Below are positions 41,401 through 51,100 of a stretch of DNA of 64,000 nt, piece by piece. Made by a program: the position numbers and the translations under genes. Within the stretch, counting starts at the first letter, position 1, and the number at the start of each line of letters is the position of its first letter. The DNA lies in the NCBI GenBank assembly GCA_963971405.1, contig OZ020490.1:12138874-12202873 (forward strand), given 5' to 3'. Under the pieces are notes generated by a model. That model saw nothing but the letters and a program-made list of their open reading frames with translations. It was not told the DNA's origin and made no database searches. The stretch comes from Psococerastis gibbosa (lineage: Eukaryota; Arthropoda; Insecta; Psocodea; Psocidae).

Positions 41401-41853
41401 TTTTTATGGATCATGTTGATAACTTTAATTCAATACATATAGGTCTAAATATACAAAAACAGAAAATAAAGTCGTACGTGCTACTCCAATTTAGGGTCTT
41501 ACTTATGACTTGGAGAGAAAGCAAGGAAACTTGTTTTGACAAGTTTTAAACTTCCGCACTACCTCAGGGAAGTGGCAACCTATAAGCATTCCTTTTTTTA
41601 AAGCAAGGAAATTTAATTCTGGGTTCAGCCAAGATTTCTTGACGTTAAAATTCAAAGTTTCCTTTATTAACATGCATGCAAATAATTTATTAAAAAAGTA
41701 TAATAAACTTACAGTTTGGTTTTCACATGTTACTAGAAGCTTCGACGCGTCAATGTTCCGTCTTAATATATGAATTGCAACAAATTCCTCCGTTTGATAC
41801 CAGTCATACCTAGCTTTTTCAAAGCGCCCTACATTTTTTAATAATCCAGTCAT
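29321..41853 (-). CDS. SUGT1: SGT1 co-chaperone, copy B, four exons
   Basis: Minus-strand exons 41713-41853, 40444-40630, 35305-35462 and 29321-29425 give 591 nt, 196 residues plus stop. The protein starts just before a CS domain (RYDWYQTE at 15-22; KLEIKLPKVEGIRWKNLEG in exon 2), which in this family binds HSP90. A linker and the SGS domain follow (NWDEVVKD, GTDETRMAMNKSF, ESNGTVLSTNWGQV, ending GVEFKKWD). There is no TPR region, as in Drosophila Sgt1. SGT1 works with HSP90 in kinetochore, SCF and NLR-type client maturation. This copy is the downstream half of a tandem pair with SGT1-A. Intron 2 contains an intact Copia and intron 3 an intact hAT element. Confidence 0.92.
30255..30560. repeat. 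Dispersed repeat X (copy 2), shared with the SGT1-A intron
   Basis: The AAAAATTCATGTGGAAACAT and CATAGTGTGAGG stretches align with 48283-48620 in the corresponding SGT1-A intron, so this part predates the gene duplication. Confidence 0.6.
30636..30790. mobile_element. Fold-back element, constant-ends family (long-arm type)
   Basis: The left arm has TTTTAAGGAGACTATTATGT and AGATACTTAACTTATC; the right arm is the inverse, around GTAGACTTATTGTTGTCTGC. The outer ends (CAAATTTGAAGTAAAATTACC on the right) are degraded. It is absent from the SGT1-A intron, so it inserted after the duplication. Confidence 0.75.
31168..31317. mobile_element. Palindromic MITE nested in the hAT element (150 bp)
   Basis: Arms of about 47 bp are exact inverses (AGGGGTATTCGCGCTGGTCT onward), with a short loop containing TTTGTCAATGCGACC. 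It sits in the 5' non-coding part of the hAT element and is therefore younger than it. Confidence 0.85.
32413..34821 (+). CDS. hAT-superfamily transposase, 802 residues
   Basis: Cut-and-paste transposase. I place the start at ATG 32413 because an intron acceptor (ATTTTCAG) ends at 32400 and a donor (CAAG/GTAAGT) lies near 31790 in the element's 5' leader. A BED-like C2H2 finger occupies about residues 35-60 (C35, C38, H54, H60). SFDETTNS gives D180 and LGMDGPN gives D247, matching the first two catalytic aspartates of hAT enzymes by position; the third acid is not assigned with certainty. The hAT dimerisation block FPAVSKVVKAVLSMSHGNAN (about 590-615) is intact. An unusual 120-residue charged coiled coil follows, and the protein ends KKKLIITDFFKKK, which resembles a PCNA-interacting peptide. 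No stops or frameshifts. Confidence 0.9.
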   Translation: MGKCKVRDYWLTRIDANGMAINKWGKKQDDEHILCLFCKKSFSITSGFQTVERHADSSKHKEAVAPYLCPGQLRLSSSSVSSEAPVVPPSINAIQVTSPRDATTWAELQWVMKCVVQNWSASSCENLGELFASMFGGSAVGDFSISRTKFRYLLTEALGQFFKNELVKDLTNAYYTLSFDETTNSAGAKELQLMVTYYSGKQEAVVSHHLRTFFIASATSEILADKILEGINEANLPLSKLLMLGMDGPNVNKKTHRLLSEQILNIRGKPLINIGSCNIHVIHNAYEKGLLEIGEDASELIRKVYYFLNGWPLRLSDFREIQNQMGIKQHSFIKHVSSRWLTLETAASRMLEQWEAVLQYFLTFIPKKRNKLLPSKTYLEIVKLLKISDMRAQLLLICESAKLFTRFTGSFQSSSPMIHVLYHELVRLAKVLINKVCKPDAIKALGVCEKVLLPDNLISPVKLILGDEIVCEISKLNEMDSLRFLTKAQKHYVSACNHILKKSSINNTFVKACRALNPKERRTPASAKWVRSIASALPFEVDLNILHAEWQLLQDEADHVPIQKDGKYIPVDQYWAHFFSKKTDAGDISFPAVSKVVKAVLSMSHGNANVERGFSDSARYLTDDKASMCERSLNAAMTVKSGLHKYFYKPELLPWNKELSDLARFACSSYKSYLEEQKKKAEEEDRMKKEIEESKLEEAQKKLRMKLEKDTIDEEESRLKELKANQAAKRKIESKLLDEANKKLKNAVQRNDMVEVAIATALLEGAKKIHKEAENESKTINSVEKIVEKKKKLIITDFFKKK
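35305..35462 (-). CDS. SUGT1: SGT1-B exon 3 (linker and start of SGS)
   Basis: Acceptor ATATTGCAG, donor TCTTTT/GTAAGT. It encodes KNWDEVVKDAAVEDGDALQE and EGTDETRMAMNKSF. The Copia element begins 21 nt upstream of the acceptor. Confidence 0.92.
35489..35745 (-). repeat. Copia 3' LTR
   Basis: 257 bp, the same as the 5' LTR. It ends 26 nt before SGT1-B exon 3, including the ACGTG duplication. Confidence 0.93.
35746..35757 (-). promoter_or_regulatory. Copia polypurine tract
   Basis: The minus strand reads TTAAGGGGAGGA directly before the 3' LTR, the expected plus-strand primer site. Confidence 0.8.
35839..39735 (-). CDS. Copia Gag-Pol polyprotein, 1298 residues
   Basis: Single uninterrupted frame. 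In order: Gag (UBN2-like), CCHC zinc knuckle CTYCKLRNHRIEKC (from residue 217), aspartic protease AVDSAASKHLVN (D295), integrase with HHCC finger (HRKLGHIS, CEICIKARH) and DDE core (DDFTCYS; SERLNRTI carries the Glu), reverse transcriptase (RLVVRGFEQ, SLYGLKQSPALWN, HVDDGLIIS near 994-1002) and RNase H (AYSDASYADD, TLSTTEAEYIAAA). This PR-IN-RT-RH order defines Ty1/Copia. The catalytic RT box reads HVDD where YVDD is usual. All recognisable catalytic residues are present. Confidence 0.96.
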   Translation of the reverse strand: MHEDVKIEKLNGPNYLTWKFQIDVILKSIYAYDIATGTEPLPSILTKDKKDDTSWIKTDIKAQRLIVTSVDSSQIVHLLTCTTSAEMYKALNDLHNKDTHQQKCSLLTDFYNFKLEDVNKGIAEIKIIIHRLASLGEKLTDEMVVTKIVSSLPEKFNAFRSAWESVTAKDKTLANLFSRLQLEDERCGNNTVAFKTLAQGKSTLSNSNFKNKNELFCTYCKLRNHRIEKCFKKARDERNTLYCGICKKRNSHRSSECFFRNRNRENGDSNNNKVFLVSKNSNYFNNNKSISLAVDSAASKHLVNNLNCLENSNPAISKFSLAKKNESLFGTAIGTLKSESVTLNNVVYVPELSQNLLSVKKITDKGGFVLFSKGNVEIINSKFETVMEGKENNGLFVVNLKYGKNQNLKNRENIFSVNDYDDIYEWHRKLGHISFKNLQRLATMSDGIKITKNSLDIKNCEICIKARHARDPFSGNLKRATRMLEIIHSDVEGPFEIESIDQCKYYVSIIDDFTCYSEVHPIKAKSDAANVIKNFILRAENEKGLKVCRFKCDGGGEYLPLKQWFYNRGIFFDVTASYSPQMNPRSERLNRTITEKIRSLLFDSNVNKNLWSEAAKTSCFLLNRSPTVNSKATPIENWTGKRPDLKNLKIFGSAAYAKILPRVKKLDERSRKLIFVGYNHNGYRLFDPNIKKIVISRDVIFPENSLKIKNKLKPEEMVKLDFNVSEFFKDSESESDKHQVSPRRVNESVEEIISENDADGESESEPETPKEYPYKLRSRINLRKPATLDDCETNLTDLFDDSVYLTFEEAVKGNECKEWVDAVEKEKESLISNKTWIYIPKAEAENNKILTSRWIFRKKDNNTFKARLVVRGFEQENGIDFTDIFSPVVDSNSLRLLFALAAKKKMLIASFDIKSAFLNSDLNEKIFMHIPEGFKNAKNKDKVCLLKKSLYGLKQSPALWNSKLNDYLLSIGLQRLKSDPCIYCNTDKSLIISIHVDDGLIISKNELMLNDFVKKLSKLCEVTYNKDIKKYVGIEILRTKAGIKISQEKYVENMLKTYNMSEANSVKTPICNQKSDNSKNISFPYREAVGSLLYCSTKTRPDITFSVNYESRSIEPKTDNVSDVKRTLRYLKGTKNLGITYNGSNCNKLIAYSDASYADDEISRKSTTGFVIYYCGGPVAWCSKKQNIVTLSTTEAEYIAAAECLKMCLFLKSLIQELTGEKLEILLFVDNTSAIEVMKTGCGKRTKHIDVRYKFITDLVKNKVVEVKHVPSSEQAADIFTKALPNSSFEKFRKMLVD
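39851..39864 (-). promoter_or_regulatory. Copia primer-binding site (initiator tRNA-Met anticodon region)
   Basis: The plus strand reads CTGGGCCCATAACC, the anticodon stem-loop of eukaryotic initiator tRNA-Met, immediately next to the LTR. Copia elements are known to prime from this internal half-tRNA instead of a tRNA 3' end. Confidence 0.85.
39865..40121 (-). repeat. Copia 5' LTR
   Basis: 257 bp, the upstream LTR on the minus strand, which should carry the element's promoter. It is abutted directly by the primer-binding site. Confidence 0.93.
40190..40345 (-). mobile_element. SINE-like retroposon, partial copy
   Basis: The minus strand shares TGCACAGTGTTGGCAGGGGA and ATGGTGGGACATGATAACGC with the copy at 59790-60168. 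Confidence 0.55.
40444..40630 (-). CDS. SUGT1: SGT1-B exon 2 (CS domain)
   Basis: Acceptor TTTATTCCAG, donor ATTG/GTGAGT. It encodes LTVTLPDWPEALTFQLSHDV and PSKLEIKLPKVEGIRWKNLE. 187 nt, the same length as in copy A. Confidence 0.92.
41713..41853 (-). CDS. SUGT1: SGT1-B exon 1
   Basis: ATG at 41851-41853, MTGLLKNVGRFEKARYDWYQ, donor ACT/GTAAGT. 47 codons, phase 0. Genomic frame continues past the donor but loses similarity to the family. Confidence 0.9.
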
Positions 41854-42984
41854 GTTTAAAATTTAATTATGTCTAAATAATAATAATAAAAAAAATGATA
41901 AGGAATTCCCTTATTTTTACTCACGCACTTATTATTTTAATATTTTTTGCTTGACTGTTGAGTGTTGACACAAGCGCATTAAGCGCAATGCCGCAAAGAA
42001 AGTTTTAAGGTGACTTTTATTTATTAATGAAGAGACTAGAGAGAATGAGAGATTAAAATCAGTTATTATTTTAATTCTATTAAAATGATTAATTTTACTA
42101 TCAGTGTTTTAATTTAAAATTATAAATGAAACGTCAAAAGATAGTCAATAATCCTTGACGCCATTTTCCCTCCATTTTTCAAAATATAAACATGCATTTC
42201 ATTTTCCAAATAATAAAACAGTGAACTTCCCATAAATAATACTCATGGATCTATAAATTAAATTAAAATAACTAGATAATACTATAAGTATGCACTTCCT
42301 GTTTGAAATACAAAATACAATCAATAAGCTACTTTTTCTATCGCCTTTTCATTTTTAATTTCTATATATAATTTAGTATTTTATCGGAACTTAAAACTTA
42401 GTGAATACCCTAACTAATAAAGATATTATAACTACAGTAGATAGAAACTTAATTTTTACCCCATATGAAATGGTTAACTGTTGTTGCCTGCCATTTTTTT
42501 GTATCTCATGCACTCTTAGACCATGTAATCTATATAAAATATTATATATATAGGCTATATATGGTATAGGCATGCACTGCACTTGTAGTAATGCTTGTTA
42601 TTTGTTGTTTTGTAAATACACAGTCAATACAATAAGAAAAGAATAGTATAAATAATATAATAGGAGTAGCCTAATAAAAATAGTATGGAGCTGCTGTGTC
42701 CATTACGCTATCGACTATAACTGTATGACATGACATGACTTAAGCAGGATGTCGCCTCAAGATGGAAAAGGCCCTTCTACTCAAGGAGCCAATCGCAGTG
42801 ACTCTTTCCCAACCCAAGGAAGGCCCAGATATTACTAATCAGGGCTGGGCCATTTTGTGAAGTTTTACAAATATTCGAGGAAATCACTCGTGAAAGCAGC
42901 ACAGAAACACAAGACTTTGTCTTGAGATATAAGGAGGCACATCTGGGAAGACCACAAAACTGCTACGACTACTGTACATATTGT
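41854..42984. other. Spacer between SGT1 copies
   Basis: Presumed SGT1-B promoter and 5' UTR. The first 40 bp upstream of the ATG resemble the same region of SGT1-A. Otherwise AT-rich with no recognised gene. Confidence 0.5.
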
Positions 42985-45005
42985 GAGGATATACCTACTA
43001 ACTAAATTACTAACACAAGTATTAAGAAATATTTGTTAGGTATATTCTTAAATGTACATTGTTTAATGGTTAAAACTAAAATTGAACATAGAAAACATAG
43101 TTTATGAGTCACTTAATTTAGTTTTAACACAATCCAAGTGACACACATGAATCTCTGCAATTCAACATGTCTTCTTTTAATTTTCCTGCGTGTACAGGGA
43201 AAAAATACAGGGAAAAAAAATAGAATTACAGTGACATGACATACCAACTGAAGGGAGGAAAGTGAAATAAATAAAGCCTGAATCGATAATGGATGAATAA
43301 ATATCAATCAACATGTTCTAGTATTAGGAAATAATTACGTATTAAAAGAATGTAAGGTCAAGGTTTGCTATCAATACGTTAACCAATGGCATAACGATAG
43401 GTTTATGACGGGGGTGATATAACATATTTGGCGCCCCGGGGGAAATTATTTTAGAAATAGTGGGGTTTGACGCATTTTGATTGTACAGACGATAAATGCA
43501 ACTATACAAGGGGGACCCAGGGGGTCTCTCCCCAGGGGAAATTTGTTGAAAAAGTGGGGATTTTGATAGAAGTAACGTTTTGATTTTACATGCGAAGAAA
43601 GTACTGGAAAAAAGGGGGGACTGCGGGTCTCCTCTGAGGGAAGTTTATGAAAATACAGGTCGGGAATAGTGGGGTTTGGGTATTTTACCAGGAGCAATGT
43701 TTACCGTTTACAGACCTAGACTTATTGAAAGTGCTCGAAGGCGGCAATTCCACCGGCGAATTTACTTCATTTGTGATTTGAGATTTTTTGTTTATTTTGC
43801 TTTAAGGAGACTATTATGTAGATACTTAACTTATCTATTATACATTAAGTTATAATATGGTAGCAGACATCATTATTATATATTTTAACTTAATTTATAA
43901 TAGATAAGTTAAGTATCTACATAACAGTCCTCTTAAAACAAAACAAACAAAAAATCTCAAATCACAAATGAAGTAAATTCGACGGTGGAATTGCCGCCGA
44001 AACAGGCGATCGAGGAGTTTCTTCTGGGGGAACATTTTTAAGCCATAGGTGCGCGAAACAGTTGGGTTCAACGCACTTTGTCTGCAAATAACTTTAGATG
44101 TTGCAAACGAAGACTTTATTAACAAAACTGAAATAAGATGGGGCCGTGGGGTCTCCTCAAGAGGACAATGTTTGAATAAATGGCCGCGGAATAGTGAGTT
44201 TCTACAAAAATGCGGGGCTTATTCGCTTAATCGACGGGGCGGGCGCCTCTGAACAAAGGAGCTGGATAGCTCAGACTCTCTAGACAAGTGGTTTTTCTAC
44301 TAGAATTTCATTCAGAGATATGTGGCAACGACATATGATCATAACCATAATAACCAGCGATATTAATTACCGTATACAGTATATACATAGATAGGTACTG
44401 TAAAAATGTGCAATACTTTAAGTTGTAATTAAATAAGTTAAGTAAAAATCATATTTCTCATAGACTATGAATTATGACATGTGCAAAACTTATATTTTTC
44501 AAACATTATTTCGCTACAATAAAAATTTAAAGACAGCAAAGAAATGAACCAATCACAGCTCGTCTCGGTTCAGAAGTATACTTATTACTTAGCCTATAGA
44601 CAAAGTCAGTCTATAGATTTTTGTGTCATTGGTATGGAGCTACCATGCTTTATCTTTCCACTGTAGTTTCCACGGCCTCAAAACACTCCAACGTTACTGT
44701 TCCTGCAATATTTAACCTGAAGCTCAATTTGGATTGTTTTGTGGAGGTGGATGGATTGATGTAAACGAAAGATAATACAACCCTCAACATTTTTTGTAAC
44801 AATAAGTTGTTCAAAATTTAGTACATTACTTTGGTTTCATGGCAGTTGATATAACTGCCAGGAGGCTAGAAATGGGCTAAATACATGTGACATTTTCCCC
44901 CAAATTATCAATTATAAACGGCAAAGAAAAACATGAATATTATCAAATTCGTTGATACTGCAGAGCAACTACTACTTAAAATATGTTCAGGCTATCAACT
45001 CTGTT
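42985..45005 (-). repeat. 3' flank of SGT1-A, duplicated counterpart of 27990-29320
   Basis: Shares ordered blocks with 27990-29320, interrupted by a fold-back element (43738-43999) and flanking non-shared sequence. Confidence 0.75.
43738..43999. mobile_element. Fold-back element, constant-ends family (long-arm type)
   Basis: AAGGCGGCAATTCCACCGGC, GAATTTACTTCATTTGTGAT and TTTAAGGAGACTATTATGTA in the left arm, inverted in the right; centre ATGGTAGCAGACATCATTAT. It inserted in the SGT1-A 3' flank and is absent from the SGT1-B counterpart. Confidence 0.82.
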
Positions 45006-45107
45006 TTATAGTTTTTTAAATTCCACCCCTTCCGGTGGTTTCGCTTCTACCGTGTCTGTGCCAACCTTTCCCCAGTTTGTGCTCAAAACGGTGCCGTGGG
45101 ATTCAGA
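45006..45107 (-). CDS. SUGT1: SGT1-A exon 4
   Basis: Acceptor TGTTATAG, then SESHGTVLSTNWGKVGTDTV and PPEGVEFKKL; TAA at 45006-45008. The family's terminal tryptophan/tyrosine is lost. Confidence 0.9.
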   Translation of the reverse strand, partial: SESHGTVLSTNWGKVGTDTVEAKPPEGVEFKKL

Positions 45108-48100
45108 CTATAACAAAAGGAAATATTCATTAGACTAGCATTATCTACAGTTCCATATAAGAGAGATGGGTCACTCGAGCTCGCAAAAATATTTTTTTAT
45201 CTTGGAGTCTACGTCATTTGAATAGCTCGACGGAATAACGTTGTATGCGACACTTTCCTAATTTTACAGGAGACGCTTTATTTCATATAAACATGTACAG
45301 CGCTCTTATAGTACGTGCCACGCAGATTTCACGCCGCGGGATGTGAATGTCCTATCTCTCATAGATAGAACTCTACCATTGTTCAAATTGACTTATTAAA
45401 GTTCCGTGTTTTTGTTATACTACTGCAAAAAAAGCCCTTTCATATGGTAGGTACCCCGCACATCATTAGGTTAAGGGGGCCTACAGTATATGTTGTTATG
45501 TATAAACATAATAGTCTCCTTAGTAACTTTGTAAAACTTGCTGTGACTCATTGTTAAAAATTAACTAAGGCGCTTATTCCACCAACGTCAATAGTGATAG
45601 TAAATGTAGTATTGACGTGGTAGCAAACATTAAAAACCGTCTAAAAACGTCTGTAACCACGTCAATACTACATTTACTATCACTATTGGCGTTGGTGGAA
45701 TACGCGCCTTAGTAAAGTTTTACGTAATAAATTAAAAAATATACACAACTGGTTTCGTCTCTTTAGTCTATGGAGCGAGCCAGACTTCTGAACCAGATAA
45801 AGGGTACGTTAAGTTACCATATCTGGGTAGGATTAGTTTGGAGTTGGCCTCATGGGTTGGAGATAGGGTCAACAAGAATGTGTCATTTTATTCTGTGGAC
45901 TCGTAAACAACTGATTAATTGTAAGCCTAAATTGGAGAAAGGGCGGAAATCAGGGGTTTATCAATTAGACTGTAATGATTGTGGTAGCTTATATATTAGA
46001 CAAACTGGGAGAGGTTTTAAAGAAAGAATAGCGGAGCATAGACGTGGGGTAGGAAAACCCGACACTCAGTCCGCCTTTGCCCAACATATAAACACCCACA
46101 GCCATGCCTGTGACTTCGATAATTTTATGATCTTACATGTAGCCAACAAGGGGAAAGTGCTTGATAACTTAGAAACCATTGAGATTAGGGAAGCTATGGT
46201 TAAAAACAAAACGCTACTTAATAACATAACCTTTTTAAGTAGTTCTCCCTTGTTAGCGCTACCATTGGTTAATGTTTAAATGTTCAATTTAAAATTGTTT
46301 ACTTTATGCGATGCTGTCTGTTATCTTGACAATGACTTTTGTTGTGTTTTAGCTTGCATAAATATTGACTTTTTGTTCTATTACTAAGCCAACCTAGCAT
46401 ACTTGTACCCTTGCATACTGTTTTTGTTTGTCTTTCAATTGCACTTGACGATGGCGTGAGCCGAAACCGGTTGTGTATACTTTTTAATTTATTACGTAAA
46501 ACTTTACTAAGTTAATTTTTAACAATGAATGTTGTTATGTCAATAATCTTGTGAAATACACGAATTATTATTATTATTATATGAAAGCCAATAACAAAAT
46601 TTTTTCAAGTATAAATTAATAAGAGATAACTATTTTAAAAAAGAGTACCAAATAGATGATAAAGGGAAGTATAATACAAGAAACCCAAAAAAGCTTAAGT
46701 TTGAGATAACATATAACAAATATGGAGAGAGATTAAACAAAGTACTTATACCAAAGATATTAAATGAACTTCCCCCACAAATGAAAAAATTTAAACAGAT
46801 GAGTGAGTTAAAAGCGGGTATAAAAAGATGGTTGGTCAATGGGAGGTAATAATAAAAAAAACTGACTAGGCTATATTAACATTAAAATAACAAGTAAAAA
46901 ATAAAAATAAAAAATAAAAAAATAAATAAACATTATAAATAAGTAACAAAAATAAATTATTAAGCCTTGTTTAGCAGCACTGTATGAGTCTTATGTCCCA
47001 AATAAGCGCTAGCTTGGGGATGCGGGATGTTATTATTATGTAACTTATTATTATAATATTATGGTATTATTATGTAAGTTATTGTATTTTGTAAATATAT
47101 GCTCCTTGTCCAGGGGATACTGGACAGGGAAAAGAAAAAAAAAAAAAAGCTAGAAAGATGGTGTACCATGCACTTGTGGAATCAGTTATCAGTTATGGGA
47201 TCACATCATGGGGACGTGATAATAACACTTACATAGAAAAAATACAAGATAGAATAATTGTAACTAGGCCTAATATGTTTTCGGAAAAATTTAACAAAAA
47301 GTACAATGAAACATTTTCGAAATATCAACATGCTGAATTATTAACGTTCAATAAAATCTTAAAATTTAAAATAATAAAACAAAATTATTTCGATGATAAA
47401 TATAAGGCAGCGGAAAAAACTAGATATACGAGGCAACAACAAAGGTTACAGATACCAATTATTGTACATACAATAAATATGGGGACAGAGGAAACAAAGT
47501 ACTAATTCCAAAATTGTTCAACGAAATCCCCCAATCTATAAAAAATGAAGAAAAAATTGGGAAAGCAAAAAAAGTAATAAAAAAATGGTTGCTAGAAACT
47601 CAATAGGCAAGACCTATTGAACCCACAATACATAAAAAGTTCCAACATTTAGTGAAGAAGACACCACCCCCGACAAGCGGAAGCTTTGGGGTGGTCGTGA
47701 TTTGTAATTAGCCTATATTTACTTTGCATTAATATAATCCCCTAGCTGGTGGAGTAACCAGTTAGGGGGAAAAAATACATATATATATTGTAGTTCCATA
47801 ATTGCACATTATGGGATTTAATAATTTATTTAATATTCTTAGATAAAATAGGAATCACATTAGACTTTTTATAACATTTTTGTAGCAGTCAATGAAACGA
47901 TTTCAGTGACACCAATAACTAAAAAAAAAAATTGTGACAAATCACCTTTTGCAGTCAAGCTCCTCAATTATGTTCAATACTAGGTTCTTTGGAAAGATGG
48001 TTGGCATATTACTTTTAAGAAACAATAATTACTATTTATTATTATTTATTTGTAAATTATGACTAAGTACGAACGTTAACACTATTTATTGAGGCGAAAA

Positions 48101-51100
48101 GTCCACCGACCTAGTTTTTAATAGTGAGCATGACATGACGTGGTAGCAGACATTAAAGACAGTCTAAAAATGTCTGCTACCACGTAATGTCATGCTCACT
48201 ATCAAAAACGAGGTTGGTGGACTTTGCGCCTTAACTAGTTTCAATAAAACATTTATTGGGTGTTTTTAGAAAATGAAATGCCACGCAGGTTAAGCTAGCC
48301 TTAGCTTGTTCATTATCGCTAGTAGCCGGTATAAGTTGACATTGAGGTCGCATACCCCTTTGCCAAAAGACAAAAATTCATTATGGAAACATCACCAAAA
48401 ACTGTCCACATCGCATATCCTTGGGATCGTTGGCATTGGGCATGGTTTGATGGGCTACTATATAAGGGGACCTACGACCATATAAAGCCCTTCAAATGAT
48501 AATAGGGGTGTCAGTGTTGACCAACCCCACGAAATCCTACTGCAGATGGCTGTGATACGCGAAAGACGCCGTCATTCGACATTTGACATAGTGTGAGGCC
48601 CCAGGAAAAATAGTCACGCATAAGGAATATAAACCGTAAAATAGAATGATAAAACTTACAAAAGACTTGTTCATGGCCTTTCTTGTTTCATCAGTGCCTT
48701 CGCTGTATATTGTTTTAAAGAGATCCTGCAGATCATCACGGTCATCCACTTCTAAACTCTTTACAACCTGATCCCAATTTTTCCCCGGCTTCGAGTTCGG
48801 CTTCGATTCAGATTCCACTGTAATGTAAAAGAAGCATATCGTGGTCAACAATATGGGTGACAGCAGCCAATTTTCTATTACCAGCAAAGAGAACCAGTCC
48901 GAACATGCTTTCCTATTTATCAAACTAGTACAGGTACCGTGTTAAATAATAGCTCTACTATGCGGTACGGCGTCAAATGGCCTACCAGCCAAGGACGGGC
49001 GTTGGCTGATGAAAAAGAAGAAATAAAATAAGTTAAATAATGTGTAAAGTATTAAAATCAAACAAATTTGCACAATTTCCACATAAACATATGCAGTCAT
49101 GGAAAAAATAATAAGAACGCGGATCTTTTCCCTATTTTCTCCGGAACTATTAGAGATAATTGCACCAAACTTGGACATGAACACCACTACCTAGAGGCAC
49201 TACATTACTGTTACCATTACTGTTATAAGCAATGCTTACTTCTTCAAGAATTGAAGATAGTTGAAAATGGCTGGGAAAAATAATAAGAACGCGCGCAAAA
49301 TATTTTCAATTTTTAGCTTCATTATGCAAGAACTTCAATACAAACTAACATTTGGTGGTCTGCCCATTGTTCTGCAGTACAGCATTGCGCGGTTTTTCAC
49401 AGCACCAGGTATTGACTTACAATGATGGGTATCATCTCCCGCGTCTTCTTCACTTGAAGCCACAGTAGTTCTTTGTTCGAAATTTTTTTCATCAGGTCAT
49501 TCCACAAGTTTTTGATGGGATTGAAGCCGGGTGACTGCGCTGATCGCAGTAAAATGTCGACTCGGCTGTCCACAAACCACTAATTCATTAGTTTGAAGGA
49601 GTTCTTGGGGTCATTGTCCTGCTGAAAAACCCATTCTACTGGCATTTTCTCGTCAGCATTACGTCTTCGAATGCGTCTCTGTAACTCTCCTTCGTCAAGA
49701 TATCTTCTATACGATGTATTGGGCCAACTCCGTGGTAAGGGAAACAGCCCCACTCCAAGATGTTACTGCCACCGAACTTTACGGTCTTTTTTTGGTATAC
49801 CGGGATTTAAAGGAGCATTGGGCGATCTTCGGAAATCGGGTTTCTATAAGCACTGCAGAGATAACTTCTGTTTCATCGCCAACAAGACGTTGCGCCATGT
49901 CCCCCGATCACAGTTCTTAGACACGAAGGCAAGATGGTCGCTATTTTCTTTTTATGTGGAAGTGGAACATTTCTTGGAGATCGACTGGGTAGGAAGGCTT
50001 CAAGCAACCGTCCCCTAGTACTTCGTTCGCTGATGGGAGAGTTTAGGCTTTTTTTTCAGGTCTCGAGAACTTAAAAACGGTGTCGCCTTCGAAATCCTTA
50101 AGAGCTATTGGTCAAAATACTGTATTGTCTTCCACTTTCTGCCCCTCGTTTCACTCCTGGGGCCTTGTTTCAAAGCTTGAAAAATTATGTCTCCCTATCT
50201 TTGCAATGAGGTTACTTATTTACGCCATTTCTCACTTCTTTCCGAAGAAGTAAGATGGCACGTCTCTCCTCGACTTAGCAATACTGTGATCGCTCCATAT
50301 CTTCAGAAGTACACTGTATTAACTTATTAACAGCAGAATAGGGAAAAATTTATCGTATCATAGCCCAAATAAAAGAAAATCTCGCGTTCTTATTATTATT
50401 ATGGGGAGAGATGTATGAAAATTGCGTCATTTACCAGATTACAACCATTAAACAATGTTTTTTTAAATTCAATACACTCTAATCTGGCTAATAGCTTCCC
50501 ATTCCTGCAGTCATGTAAAGTTTTAAAAGTTGAGAATTCCGAAGTATGTCCTGAGGTAGTTAAGTGTTCCGCGAAAGCTGAGTCGCAAACTTGTTTACCA
50601 ACTGCCCTTCGGTGCTCATTGATCCGATTTTTGAAGTTGCGGCCTGTTTGGCCAGTATAAGTAACATTACAGTTATTATAAAAGCATTGTTTAATTGTTG
50701 TAATCTGGTAAATGACTTAATTTTCATACATCTCCCCCCACTCCTCGACCTGGCTGCCACTGTTTCCCTCCCCCCTCCCATCACATTGGTTTAGAGCTTA
50801 ATGTCAGGTAGAAACTTGTTCTTTTCAACCTGGTCTTGGAAAAATGCACGAGGAAGGCAAGAGAAATGAGAGGAGGAGTGACGGTGGGCAACAATGTAAA
50901 GATACTGGGCTACGCAGATGACCTCAACGTCATATCCCACACAAAAACGGAAGTGGATGCATTGGTGGTCTCGATTGAGGAGGAGGCAAGGAAGGTTGGC
51001 CTCAAGATAAACGTGGAGAAAACAAAGTATTTACAAGTGTCTCGCCACCCCTGTCCCCCCCCCCCCCCCCCCCCAACAAGGCCGTTTTGAGGAAGTTGAA

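Larger units (their letters stand above)
45480..46560 (+). mobile_element. Penelope-like element, truncated, with inverted terminal segments
   Basis: A GIY-YIG-encoding core (about 45900-46280) is followed by a 3' region ending TTTTTAACAATGAATGTTGT. The 5' side (about 45490-45770) carries the same end inverted (CATTGTTAAAAATTAACT, then, after a MITE, TTTTACGTAATAAATTAAAA and CACAACTGGTTTCG). Only the last part of the reverse transcriptase-endonuclease gene is present. Confidence 0.7.

Noticed and set aside
49671..50018. Plus-strand frames at 49.7-50.0 kb as genes
   Set aside because: They are antisense to the degenerate Tc1 transposase that explains the region.
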